Of a DNA stretch of 55,711 nucleotides, positions 25,410-33,104 are shown piece after piece; the stretch's first letter is position 1, and each line of letters begins with the position of its first letter. This stretch comes from an uncultured Collinsella sp. GTDB lineage: Bacteria; Actinomycetota; Coriobacteriia; Coriobacteriales; Coriobacteriaceae. The notes below the pieces were generated by a model. It searched no databases. It was not told the DNA's origin and worked only from the letters and a program-made list of their open reading frames with translations. The stretch lies in NCBI GenBank assembly GCA_902493515.1, contig CABUPE010000014.1:1-55711 (forward strand). The letters are read 5' to 3'. A program made the position numbers and the translations under genes.

Positions 25410-26179
25410 GCCATCTCTCCTTTCGGCGGGTTGGCGGAGGCGGAAATTATGGGCAGGCTATCTACGGCGCTGCGCAGGGTCCGCGGTGCATGTGGAATAT
25501 ACGCGCCGTCGTGAATGCGACCGTCGCGGATGGTCACGGCACGGTCGGCCTCGGCGGCGATTCCGGGGTCGTGTGTGATAAGAACGATGGTTTTGCCGCG
25601 CTTCTGGAGCTTATGGAAGGTCTCCATTACAAGCGCTCCAGTGGCGGAGTCCAGGTTTCCCGTCGGTTCGTCAGCCAAAATGATGGGCGGGTCATTAACG
25701 AGGGCGCGCGCGATGGCGACACGCTGCATCTGGCCGCCCGAGAGCTCGGATATGCGGTGGTCCCAGTGGTCGACCGGTAGCGTGACGGCCTGCAGCGCGT
25801 GGACGGCGCGCATCTCGCGCTGGCTACGGGGCACATTGGTGTAGGCCAGCGGCAGCATCACGTTTTCGATGACCGTTAGGCGCGGCAGCAGGTTGAAGCT
25901 CTGAAAGACAAAGCCAATGCTCAGGGCGCGAACTTCGGTGAGCTCGTCATCATCGAGCTCGGCCACGTTGAGCCCTTGCAGGTAATAGTCGCCCGCCGTC
26001 GGCTTATCCAGGCAGCCCAGGATGTTCATGAGCGTTGATTTGCCTGAGCCCGAGGGGCCAGTGATAGCGACGAATTCGCCGGGATTTACCGCCAGGCTCA
26101 CGTTGTGCAGGATGTGGGCGCAACCTGCCTCGCTCTCAAAGATGCGGTGCACGTTGCGAATGTCGATGACGGGGCGCAT
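25406..26179 (-). CDS. MacB/LolD-type ABC transporter ATP-binding protein
   Basis: A 257-residue ATPase. Walker A GPSGSGKSTLMNILGCLD, signature LSGGQMQRVAIARAL, Walker B IILADEPTGNLDS and the switch His in LITHDPGIAAEAD are intact. The GCLDKPTxGxY segment is typical for MacB/LolD. It overlaps the adaptor gene by one base and the permease gene by four, so all three are probably coupled. Confidence 0.94.
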   Translation of the reverse strand: MRPVIDIRNVHRIFESEAGCAHILHNVSLAVNPGEFVAITGPSGSGKSTLMNILGCLDKPTAGDYYLQGLNVAELDDDELTEVRALSIGFVFQSFNLLPRLTVIENVMLPLAYTNVPRSQREMRAVHALQAVTLPVDHWDHRISELSGGQMQRVAIARALVNDPPIILADEPTGNLDSATGALVMETFHKLQKRGKTIVLITHDPGIAAEADRAVTIRDGRIHDGAYIPHAPRTLRSAVDSLPIISASANPPKGEMA

Positions 26180-27612
26180 TACATACCCTCGTCGGCAGAC
26201 ATGCTGCCCGAATCCGCGCTGTAGCCGCCGTCAGCCGTTGCGTCCGCTCCGGTGTCCATGACGAGGGTGTCACCATCGCGCAGCTTGGTAACCGGAACGT
26301 TGGGGTTGATCTCGTTGCCCTGGTTGTCGCGCTTAACCTGTGTCTTGCCGACTACGGCTTCGTTGTCGTTTTGCGTTACGACAGCCACCTTCACGCGATG
26401 GGTTTTCTTGCCTTCTTCATCGGTTGCCACGTTAACGTAATAGTGTTCGCCGTCTTCGGTCATGAGCGCCATCGTCGGCACCATCACCACGTCGTCGAGC
26501 TGCTCGGTCACCACCGAGACCTCGGCCGTCATGCCCGGCTTCAGGCGCGCGTCGGGCGCCTCGATGAGGATGTCGACGTTAAAGGTTACGCTGCTGCTGC
26601 CATAGTTGGAGTCGGAGTTTGCCACCGAGGCGATGGCCGTGACCGTTCCCTGGCTCACGATATCCGGAAACGCGGGATACGTGACGTTGGCGTTCTGCCC
26701 AACGGCGATCTTGGCGATGTCCTTTTCGCCCACCTGCACGGTCACCTTCATCTTGGATAGGTCGGCGATCTGCATGCACTGCTTGCCGCCGCTCGTATCG
26801 CTTTCGCCCATGATCATGCCGCCTGTTACCGTGGCGCCTACCTTGGCGTTGAGCTCCACGATGCTGCCCGAGCTTGGGGCCGTGACCGTACGGCTGGCGG
26901 CCTTGGCGTTCGCCTGATCGAGGTTTGCCTGGGCCGATGCGAGGCTACGCTGCGCGGCCGATACGGCGTTCGTGTCCGCTGATGCTGCGGGGGAGCCAGC
27001 CGCTGCGGAAGCTCCATCGACGTCCGTCGTTGGGGTGGCCTGCGCGGCGGCTGCGGCTTTCTGCGCGTTGGCGAGGTCTTCTTGAGCGGCTGTAACTGCA
27101 CGCTGCGCCTCGGCAACGTTGCGATCGAGCTCGTCGTTTTTAATGGTCATAAGCACGTCGCCCTCGTTGACGGATTGGCCTGCCTGCACGTTGATGGAAT
27201 CGACCGTGCCGTCGACAGAAGGGGAGACCACTGAGGACGAAATGGGTTTGAGCTGGCCTTTCGCCTCGACCGTTGTGGTAAATGTGCCCTCGGTCACCAT
27301 GTCGGTCACAGGCCCGCTAGCGCCCTGTGGCTGCGCATTGATAACAAGGGTTGCGACAATGGCAATGAGCGCGATGGCGCCCACGACGCCGGCGGCAATA
27401 CCGCGTCGAATCAGCTTTTTGCGTCGACGTTCGGCACGTTTTGCCTTGAGCTTGGCATATGCCTCTTCATCGGAAATCTCGGCCGCATCGTTCGTGCGTC
27501 CGTTCTGCTTGTCGGCATGTACGTGTGTAATCAGAGGAATCGTTTCGGTGGCACCTTCGGGCGTGTTCTCGGTATCATCCGGGCCCGGTGTGATCGTGGG
27601 GACATTCGGCAT
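26179..27612 (-). CDS. HlyD/MacA-type periplasmic adaptor (efflux membrane-fusion protein)
   Basis: A 477-residue adaptor with an acidic N-terminal cytoplasmic segment, a basic patch (AERRRKKLIRR) and one transmembrane helix at about residues 72-92. The outer part has two lipoyl half-motifs (IKNDELDRNVAEAQRAVTAA and VTAPSSGSIVELNAKVG) separated by an Ala-rich coiled-coil hairpin with a Ser/Ala/Pro-rich insertion, then a beta-barrel (GMTAEVSVVTEQ). The C-terminus is Asp/Ser/Gly-rich. The gene has AAAGGAGAC before its ATG and heads the exporter operon. The 132-bp gap upstream carries only a TATACT-like -10 and a weak hairpin near 27715-27735. Confidence 0.9.
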   Translation of the reverse strand: MPNVPTITPGPDDTENTPEGATETIPLITHVHADKQNGRTNDAAEISDEEAYAKLKAKRAERRRKKLIRRGIAAGVVGAIALIAIVATLVINAQPQGASGPVTDMVTEGTFTTTVEAKGQLKPISSSVVSPSVDGTVDSINVQAGQSVNEGDVLMTIKNDELDRNVAEAQRAVTAAQEDLANAQKAAAAAQATPTTDVDGASAAAGSPAASADTNAVSAAQRSLASAQANLDQANAKAASRTVTAPSSGSIVELNAKVGATVTGGMIMGESDTSGGKQCMQIADLSKMKVTVQVGEKDIAKIAVGQNANVTYPAFPDIVSQGTVTAIASVANSDSNYGSSSVTFNVDILIEAPDARLKPGMTAEVSVVTEQLDDVVMVPTMALMTEDGEHYYVNVATDEEGKKTHRVKVAVVTQNDNEAVVGKTQVKRDNQGNEINPNVPVTKLRDGDTLVMDTGADATADGGYSADSGSMSADEGM

Positions 27613-27744
27613 AGCGTCTCCTTTATAGAAAGAACCCCGTTAAGTATATACGCCCACCGGTTGGGGCGGGCACATGGGACGGTTTCTTTCGGAACTGTTA
27701 GATTGGTCGCAGCGGTTCCACGTTGTAGGAACGCGCGCGTTGCA

Positions 27745-29478
27745 CTACGAGTGGACAACCACGCACAGACCGACTTTGATGCAGTCGTGAAGTGCCTTGG
27801 CGTCTGCCAGGCGCAGGTTGATGCAACCGTGGCTGCCGCACCACTTATAGGACTCGGCATTATCGAAGCTCTTGTCGTTTTGCCATGTAGCGTCGTGGAA
27901 GCCGATCATGTTGCCCTCAAACGGCATCCAGTAGCTCACCGGGCTCTCGTATTTGGGCTTACCGGTCTCGGGGTCCTTGGCTCCGATCAGGGTGCTGCCG
28001 CCGTCGTTGCTGTTGATTTGCCACACGCCCTCGGGGGTGGCGTCTTCGCCCGGTTTGCCGGAAATAAAGTTGGCCTCCCAAACGATATTACCGTTCTCGT
28101 CATAGTAGCGCGCGTGCTGCTCGGACAGGTCGACGTCGATATAAGCCTTCCAGTCGGGCTCTCCCTTTGCAGTAAAGGTGTCGGCCTTCTGGGAGTACTT
28201 GATCTCGATCTCGCCGGTCTGCTTGTTGTTAATGGCGTCCTCGACCTGCTTGGCGAGCGAGCTGCTGTCGATGGACCAACCAAAGTCACCGCCTTCGACG
28301 GCGCACTGCTTGCCATCGGCGCGCGTCCACCAGCGAGTGGAGCCCACGGTATTAAAGCCGTTAGCGAGCTCGGCTGCCCAGCTGCTGATCTGCGACGTAT
28401 CGAGCGTGGGGTTGGCCGGATCGGCAAAGCTGATCCACTGCAACACGGAGCTGCCGTCGATCTTTCCGGCACCCTCGCCGTTGAGCTTGAGGGTCACGTT
28501 GACGCCCAGGAAGTTGTTGGCGGCATCGCATGCGGCCTGAATCTGATCATCGGTCAGCGTTCCATTGAGCGGCTCATAGGCATCGTTGCCGAGCTTGGAA
28601 AGATCTACGGTCTCGGCCAGCGAGGCAAGCTCGAGCTCGGCATACTTAATGACATGCTCGCGGTTGAGTTTTTCGTTGGAGCGCGCCTTCTCGACGGTAA
28701 ACTTGCCCGCTTGCTCGTCATAAGAGCTATTGGCCTCGAACGTGCCCGAACGCCCCTCGTTAAACTCGTCGATGGCGGCGCCTAGATCCTTCTCAAACTT
28801 CTTTTGGTCAAAGGTGTCGGAGAGCATGGACAGGTCGACGTCTTGATCAAGATCGACTTCGTTGGAGGTAGCGGTTGTTTTGGTTTTGCCGCTTAAGGAT
28901 TCCACAAGGCGGACCGGCCATACAAAGGCTTCGTTGTGGCTGATGATCTCTTTTGCGGCAGCCTCTCCGTCGACGATGGGTTCATCGGACTCGGGCTGAT
29001 AGGTCCAGCTAAAGTCATCGCCTGTCACGGTGAGCTTATAGTGCTTCCAAGCCGAGTTGACCTTGGTGGCGGCAGACGAAGCGTTGGAGAACGAGACGTC
29101 GACGCCGGCGATGGTGGTGTTGGGGTAGGCTACCTGCGAAAATGCTACGACGCCAACGATATAGACAATGACGATTAGACCCAGGACGACAAAGAGCGTC
29201 GTCTTTTTGCCCGACTTATTGTTGCCGGCGGACTTGCGCGCGGGGCCGCGATCGCCTCGAGCGTGCGTGGGGGGCTGCTTGGGCGCATTGCCGTTTGCCT
29301 GGTGCTGCTGTCGTTGTTGACGCTGCTGTCGCTGTTGGTTCGGGCGTTGGGAAGCGTTTGCTGCACTACGCTGCTGACCGTGGCTCGGCGCGATAGGACG
29401 CGGCGACTGAACGCCGCCGGTGTACCTGCTCGGCTGCTGCGGATCGGGAATCAGTTGAGTTCGATCGTTTTGCGACAT
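27745..29478 (-). CDS. L,D-transpeptidase (YkuD) with peptidoglycan-binding domain
   Basis: A 577-residue cell-wall enzyme forming 3-3 cross-links or anchoring proteins. The N-terminal 90 residues are Gln/Pro/Arg-rich and cytoplasmic; a single helix follows (TLFVVLGLIVIVYIVGVVAF). The middle holds PG_binding_4-like repeats (about residues 120-420). The C-terminal YkuD domain begins near residue 450 (WKAYIDVDLSEQHARYY) and has HDATWQ and the catalytic motif SHGCINLRLADAKAL. ATG 29478 is chosen because AAGGA is ten bases upstream; the ATG at 29487 is too close to it. Confidence 0.93.
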   Translation of the reverse strand: MSQNDRTQLIPDPQQPSRYTGGVQSPRPIAPSHGQQRSAANASQRPNQQRQQRQQRQQHQANGNAPKQPPTHARGDRGPARKSAGNNKSGKKTTLFVVLGLIVIVYIVGVVAFSQVAYPNTTIAGVDVSFSNASSAATKVNSAWKHYKLTVTGDDFSWTYQPESDEPIVDGEAAAKEIISHNEAFVWPVRLVESLSGKTKTTATSNEVDLDQDVDLSMLSDTFDQKKFEKDLGAAIDEFNEGRSGTFEANSSYDEQAGKFTVEKARSNEKLNREHVIKYAELELASLAETVDLSKLGNDAYEPLNGTLTDDQIQAACDAANNFLGVNVTLKLNGEGAGKIDGSSVLQWISFADPANPTLDTSQISSWAAELANGFNTVGSTRWWTRADGKQCAVEGGDFGWSIDSSSLAKQVEDAINNKQTGEIEIKYSQKADTFTAKGEPDWKAYIDVDLSEQHARYYDENGNIVWEANFISGKPGEDATPEGVWQINSNDGGSTLIGAKDPETGKPKYESPVSYWMPFEGNMIGFHDATWQNDKSFDNAESYKWCGSHGCINLRLADAKALHDCIKVGLCVVVHS

Positions 29479-29587
29479 CGTATGCATATCCTTCGATTTT
29501 CGCCTTGCGGTTCATCGTGTTTTTACTGGGCTTGCATTATAGCGATTGCCCTACTGTTTGTGGTACGGAAACGGTGGCATTCAAAAG

Positions 29588-29609
29588 AGGTGGGACATTT
29601 GTCCCACCT
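29588..29609 (-). terminator. Terminator of the serine ammonia-lyase gene
   Basis: AGGTGGGAC (29588-29596) and GTCCCACCT (29601-29609) form a perfect 9-bp stem with a 4-nt loop. On the minus strand CTTTTGA follows. T residues also follow on the plus strand, so it may work both ways. Confidence 0.75.
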
Positions 29610-29627
29610 TTGAGTCATTCTTTACCG

Positions 29628-31235
29628 TTATCCGCACACGCCGCATTTTGCACAGGCCGAAAGTGCGGCCGGAGCCTGCGCGATGCCGCCCTTTGCCGTC
29701 TCGCGCAGCGTGGCCGGTAACGCGTGACCCACCGAGAGCATGACATGTGCCATCTGGTCAAACGGCACCAGGCTCTTAATGCCTGCGAGGGCGAGTTGTG
29801 CCGAGCTAAAGGCCGCTGCCACGCCGATGGCGTTGCGGTTTTGGCAGGGCACCTCCACGAGGCCACCGACGGGGTCACAAACGAGGCCCAGCAGGTTGCT
29901 CAGCGCGATGGAGCTGGCATCGAGCGCCTGCTCGGGCGTGCCGCCGAGCATCTGTACCAGCGCGGCGGCCGCCATGGCGGCGGCGCTTCCCACCTCGGCC
30001 TGGCATCCGCCCTCGGCGCCGGCGACGCAGGCGCTCGTGGTGAGGTTGAGGCCGATGGCGGCTGCGCAGTAGAGCGCGTCCATGACCTGCTCGTCATCGA
30101 GCTGCAGGCGATCGGCGAGCGCAAGCACGCAGCCGGGCACAACACCCGCGGAGCCGGCCGTGGGGGCGGCGACGATCACGCCCATCGTGGCGGAGCGCTC
30201 GAGCACGGCCATGGCGCGGGCCACGGCGTCGGTCTGAACGGGGCCCATCAGGCTTTCACTCAAATCGTTGCGGCCGGTGGCTTCGACGAGCTTGGCCTCG
30301 CCGCCGATAAGCCCGCCAAGCGAACGCTGCGGATTGGCGATGGGGGCCGTGGTCTCCTCGCGCATGACCTCGAGCACGCGACGCATGGCGGCGACGGCGT
30401 GGGCCTCGCCGGTCAGACGTGCCTCGCGAACGGCCATGACGGCGCCGATGCTGAGCCCCAGTTCCTCGCACGCATCGAGCAGCTGCTCGCCGTCGTCGAA
30501 GATCTCCTTGGCCGAGACGCCGGGGGAGAGCGACGAGGCAGAACCGGGGAGCTCGATAAAGGTCGCGTAATCGACATTGTCGAGCTTACGTAACATGGGG
30601 ACGACGGTGTCGTCGGGCGCGCCGTCGGTCTCAAAGACGGAGTAGGCCTGGCCGCCCACTTCGGTGCGGTAGGTGCGGCAGAAGGCGATGTTCACGTGGG
30701 CGTAGGCGAGCAGGTTGGTGAGCGCGGCGAGTACACCGGGGACGTCCTTGTGCGCCACGAAGAGCGTGGAATACATGCCCGAGATGTCGACGCCGACGCC
30801 GTTAATGCGGCTGATGCGCATCTTGCCGCCGCCCAGGCTCTCGCCGCGGACCTGTGCCGTGGCGCCCGTGTCGTCGACCATTTCGATGTCGACGGTGTTG
30901 GGGTGGATGGAGGCGTCGTCGCCCTTGATGTCAAAGTGATATTCGAGGCCCTGCTCGCTTGCAAGGTCGAAGGCCTGCTTGATGTTTTCGTCATCGGTGT
31001 CGAGGCCCAGGATGCCCGCGACGAGCGCGCGGTCGGTGCCGTGGCCGCGGTAAGTGTGGGCGAAGGAGTTCCACAGGCCAAAGGTGACTTTGGTGATGTG
31101 GCCTTCCAGCAGGCTGGCGGCCACCTGGGCGCAGCGCAGGGCGCCGGCGGTGTGCGATGAACTGGGGCCGACCATGACGGGGCCCAAGATCTCGAATGCC
31201 GAGGTCGTTGCTAGTGTTTGCGGCTTGCCTGCCAT
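29628..31235 (-). CDS. sdaA: L-serine ammonia-lyase, iron-sulfur dependent, single chain
   Basis: A 535-residue enzyme that deaminates L-serine to pyruvate with a 4Fe-4S cluster. The beta part comes first (ILGPVMVGPSSSHTAGALR, then an ACT-like region near residues 150-220), then the alpha part with PTAGSAGVVPGCVLALAD, TSACVAGAEGGCQAEVGSA and CDPVGGLVEVPCQNRNAI. The Cys residues of the last two segments are cluster ligands in the family. The C-terminus ends in a cluster of three cysteines (CAKCGVCG preceded by another Cys); a C-terminal Cys plugs the active site of related enzymes. AAGGAGC precedes the ATG. A very long palindrome lies in the upstream leader. Confidence 0.95.
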   Translation of the reverse strand: MAGKPQTLATTSAFEILGPVMVGPSSSHTAGALRCAQVAASLLEGHITKVTFGLWNSFAHTYRGHGTDRALVAGILGLDTDDENIKQAFDLASEQGLEYHFDIKGDDASIHPNTVDIEMVDDTGATAQVRGESLGGGKMRISRINGVGVDISGMYSTLFVAHKDVPGVLAALTNLLAYAHVNIAFCRTYRTEVGGQAYSVFETDGAPDDTVVPMLRKLDNVDYATFIELPGSASSLSPGVSAKEIFDDGEQLLDACEELGLSIGAVMAVREARLTGEAHAVAAMRRVLEVMREETTAPIANPQRSLGGLIGGEAKLVEATGRNDLSESLMGPVQTDAVARAMAVLERSATMGVIVAAPTAGSAGVVPGCVLALADRLQLDDEQVMDALYCAAAIGLNLTTSACVAGAEGGCQAEVGSAAAMAAAALVQMLGGTPEQALDASSIALSNLLGLVCDPVGGLVEVPCQNRNAIGVAAAFSSAQLALAGIKSLVPFDQMAHVMLSVGHALPATLRETAKGGIAQAPAALSACAKCGVCG

Positions 31236-31258
31236 GGGTGCTCCTTATCTATCCCGTC

Positions 31259-31378
31259 GTCCCGAGGGGCGGGGCATAAGGTCGCCTGCTCGGACAGTCC
31301 TGCTCGCACGGAGAGCACATTAAGTGCTCTCCGGCTCGTGCGGAACTCGCGATCGACCTTATGCCCCGCCTTCGGGAC
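31259..31378. repeat. Long two-tier palindrome upstream of sdaA
   Basis: The left arm starts GTCCCGAGGGGCGGGGCATA (31259-31284) and the right arm (31354-31378) is its complement apart from one small bulge. Inside lies a second perfect hairpin, GGAGAGCAC-ATTAA-GTGCTCTCC (31310-31332). It fills much of the 310-bp gap between metK and sdaA on the minus strand, within the probable sdaA leader. Function is unknown. Confidence 0.85.
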
Positions 31379-31474
31379 TAAGGATACATGGTAGAGGCGC
31401 GTGTGCTTCAAAATTCATTAGCTGGTGACGCAGCGTAGGCTCATATCGAAACATCTTCATCACCGGATTAATAA

Positions 31475-31508
31475 AAAAGAAGTACCGGTTCGGACCGGTA
31501 CTTCTTTT
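31475..31508 (-). terminator. Terminator of metK
   Basis: A 15-bp perfect stem (AAAAGAAGTACCGGT, 31475-31489, with 31494-31508) around a 4-nt loop, followed on the minus strand by TTTTTTATTA. This is a strong intrinsic terminator 37 bp past the metK stop. Confidence 0.9.
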
Positions 31509-31545
31509 GAAAGCGCATGCGTGTTGTGACCTTAGCGGCTCTTAA

Positions 31546-32826
31546 TTACAGGCCGCTGGATGCTTTGAGTTCTTCGACTCGGTCGGTCTTCTCCCAGGTG
31601 AAGTCGGCGTCTTCGCGGCCGAAGTGACCGTAGGCTGCCGTCTTTTCGTAGATGGGGCGACGCAGGTCTAGGTCGCGGATGATTGCGCCCGGGCGCAGGT
31701 CGAAGGTCTTCTCTACGGCCTCGACGATCTTGTCCTCGGCAACATGTGCGGTGTCGAAGGTGTCGACCATGATTGAGAGGGGCTTGGAAACGCCGATGGC
31801 GTAGGCAAGCTCGACTTCGCAGCGGTCGGCCAGACCGGCGGCGACCACGTTCTTGGCTACCCAGCGCGCGGCATACGCGGCGGAGCGGTCGACCTTGGTG
31901 CAGTCCTTGCCGCTAAAGGCACCGCCGCCGTGACGGCCATAGCCGCCGTAGGTGTCGACGATGATCTTACGGCCAGTCAGTCCCGTGTCACCCATAGGTC
32001 CGCCCACGACAAAGCGACCGGTGGGGTTCACGTAGATGTCGGCGTTGTCCCACGGCATGTTCTCGGCGGCCATGACCGGGGTGATGACGTGCTCGATGAG
32101 GTCGGCCTTGATCTTGCCCATGTCCTCGATCTCGGCGGCGTGCTGCGTGGAGATGACGATGGTCGTGACCTCGACGGGCTTGCCTTCCTCGTAGCGCACG
32201 GTGACCTGGGTCTTGCCGTCGGGACGCAGATAGGCGAGGGTACCGTCGTGACGCACGGCGGCCAGGCGCTCGGCCAGGCGGCTTGCCAGGTAGTGTGGCA
32301 TGGGCATGAGGGTCTTGGTCTCGTTGGAGGCATAGCCGAACATCATGCCCTGGTCGCCGGCACCGATCAGGTCGATCGGGTCGGTGGTAGCGCCGGTCTG
32401 GGTCTCGAAGGACTCGTCAACGCCCTGGGCGATATCGGGTGACTGTTCGTGGATGAGGCTCATAACGCCGCAGGTGTCGCAGTCAAAACCGAACTTGGCA
32501 CGGTTGTAGCCAATGCGGCGGATAACACCGCGGGCGATTTCCTGTACGTCGACGTAGGCCTGGGTGCGAATCTCGCCGGCGACGATGACGGTGCCGGTGG
32601 TCACGAGGGTCTCGCAGGCGCAGCGGACGTTCTCCACGTTGGCCGGCACGCCGTTGGGGGCGATGTAGCCCTGCTCCTGGAGCTCTATTTCTTTGGCGAG
32701 GATTGCGTCGAGGACGGCGTCGCTGATCTGGTCAGCGATCTTATCGGGATGACCTTCGGTCACCGACTCCGACGTAAATACGAAGGACCCGTGTTGGGGT
32801 GGGATGGAACGAAGTTCTTCTGACAT
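31546..32826 (-). CDS. metK: S-adenosylmethionine synthetase
   Basis: A 426-residue MetK that forms SAM from methionine and ATP. Motifs are SVTEGHPDKIADQISDAVLD, the ATP motif GAGDQGMMFGYA, the phosphate-binding GGGAFSGKDCTKVDRSAAY and a C-terminal PIYEKTAAYGHFG. GAAAGGACA precedes the ATG. SAM from it serves, among others, the corrin methylases in this window. The leader can form a hairpin (see separate entry). Confidence 0.97.
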   Translation of the reverse strand: MSEELRSIPPQHGSFVFTSESVTEGHPDKIADQISDAVLDAILAKEIELQEQGYIAPNGVPANVENVRCACETLVTTGTVIVAGEIRTQAYVDVQEIARGVIRRIGYNRAKFGFDCDTCGVMSLIHEQSPDIAQGVDESFETQTGATTDPIDLIGAGDQGMMFGYASNETKTLMPMPHYLASRLAERLAAVRHDGTLAYLRPDGKTQVTVRYEEGKPVEVTTIVISTQHAAEIEDMGKIKADLIEHVITPVMAAENMPWDNADIYVNPTGRFVVGGPMGDTGLTGRKIIVDTYGGYGRHGGGAFSGKDCTKVDRSAAYAARWVAKNVVAAGLADRCEVELAYAIGVSKPLSIMVDTFDTAHVAEDKIVEAVEKTFDLRPGAIIRDLDLRRPIYEKTAAYGHFGREDADFTWEKTDRVEELKASSGL

Positions 32827-32842
32827 GATTGTCCTTTCAAAA

Positions 32843-32899
32843 ACGTGTCCCGGCGACCGTTACCATTCCGCCAGGCTCTCTATGCAAGGGCACATCATA
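32843..32899 (-). promoter_or_regulatory. metK leader: -10 element and hairpin near the ribosome binding site
   Basis: TATGAT (minus strand, 32899-32894) is a good -10; no strong -35 is seen at 17 bp. The roughly 67-nt leader can fold CCTGGCG (32875-32869) onto CGCCGGG (32855-32849), and the 5-prime GTGCCC (32893-32888) could instead pair with GGGACAC (32851-32845), just upstream of GAAAGGAC. It does not show the SAM-I core. A short SAM-sensing or other translational leader is possible but unproven. Confidence 0.35.
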
Positions 32900-32931
32900 G
32901 CGCGTAAATCAAACATTCACACCCTTTCCGC

Positions 32932-33024
32932 ACCTACTCATTGGGGACAGACATTAAATGAGCAGCCTTAAACTAAGAACGTCTCCAACGACTGGTCATT
33001 TAAGTCTGTCCCCAATGAGTAGGT
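32932..33024. repeat. Long palindrome between divergent metK and gltX
   Basis: Left arm 32932-32961 begins ACCTACTCATTGGGGACAGA; right arm 32996-33024 is its complement with a single extra base on the left. The spacer is 34 nt. The TGGGGACAGAC core resembles REP-type sequences seen in genomes carrying REP-associated tyrosine transposases, though none is present here. The gltX promoter lies just to the right. Confidence 0.88.
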
Positions 33025-33033
33025 CGGTGCCCT

Positions 33034-33064
33034 TTGTGCGGAGGTTGCTTTGATGCTTTATACT
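33034..33064 (+). promoter_or_regulatory. Putative gltX promoter
   Basis: TTGTGC (33034-33039) and TATACT (33059-33064) are separated by 19 bp. The -10 is good, the -35 moderate and the spacing slightly long. It lies 40 bp before the gltX ATG. Confidence 0.45.
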
Positions 33065-33104
33065 GATGCGGTTAGACATCCATCCTGCAATCGAGGAGAT
33101 TTCC

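Noticed and set aside
31236..31470. A tRNA or T-box leader in the structured sdaA upstream region
   Set aside because: The structure is a simple nested palindrome; no tRNA arms, CCA end or T-box TGGNACC-type sequence could be found.
32827..32900. A classical SAM-I riboswitch before metK
   Set aside because: The leader is only about 67 nt and lacks the conserved SAM-I core elements.
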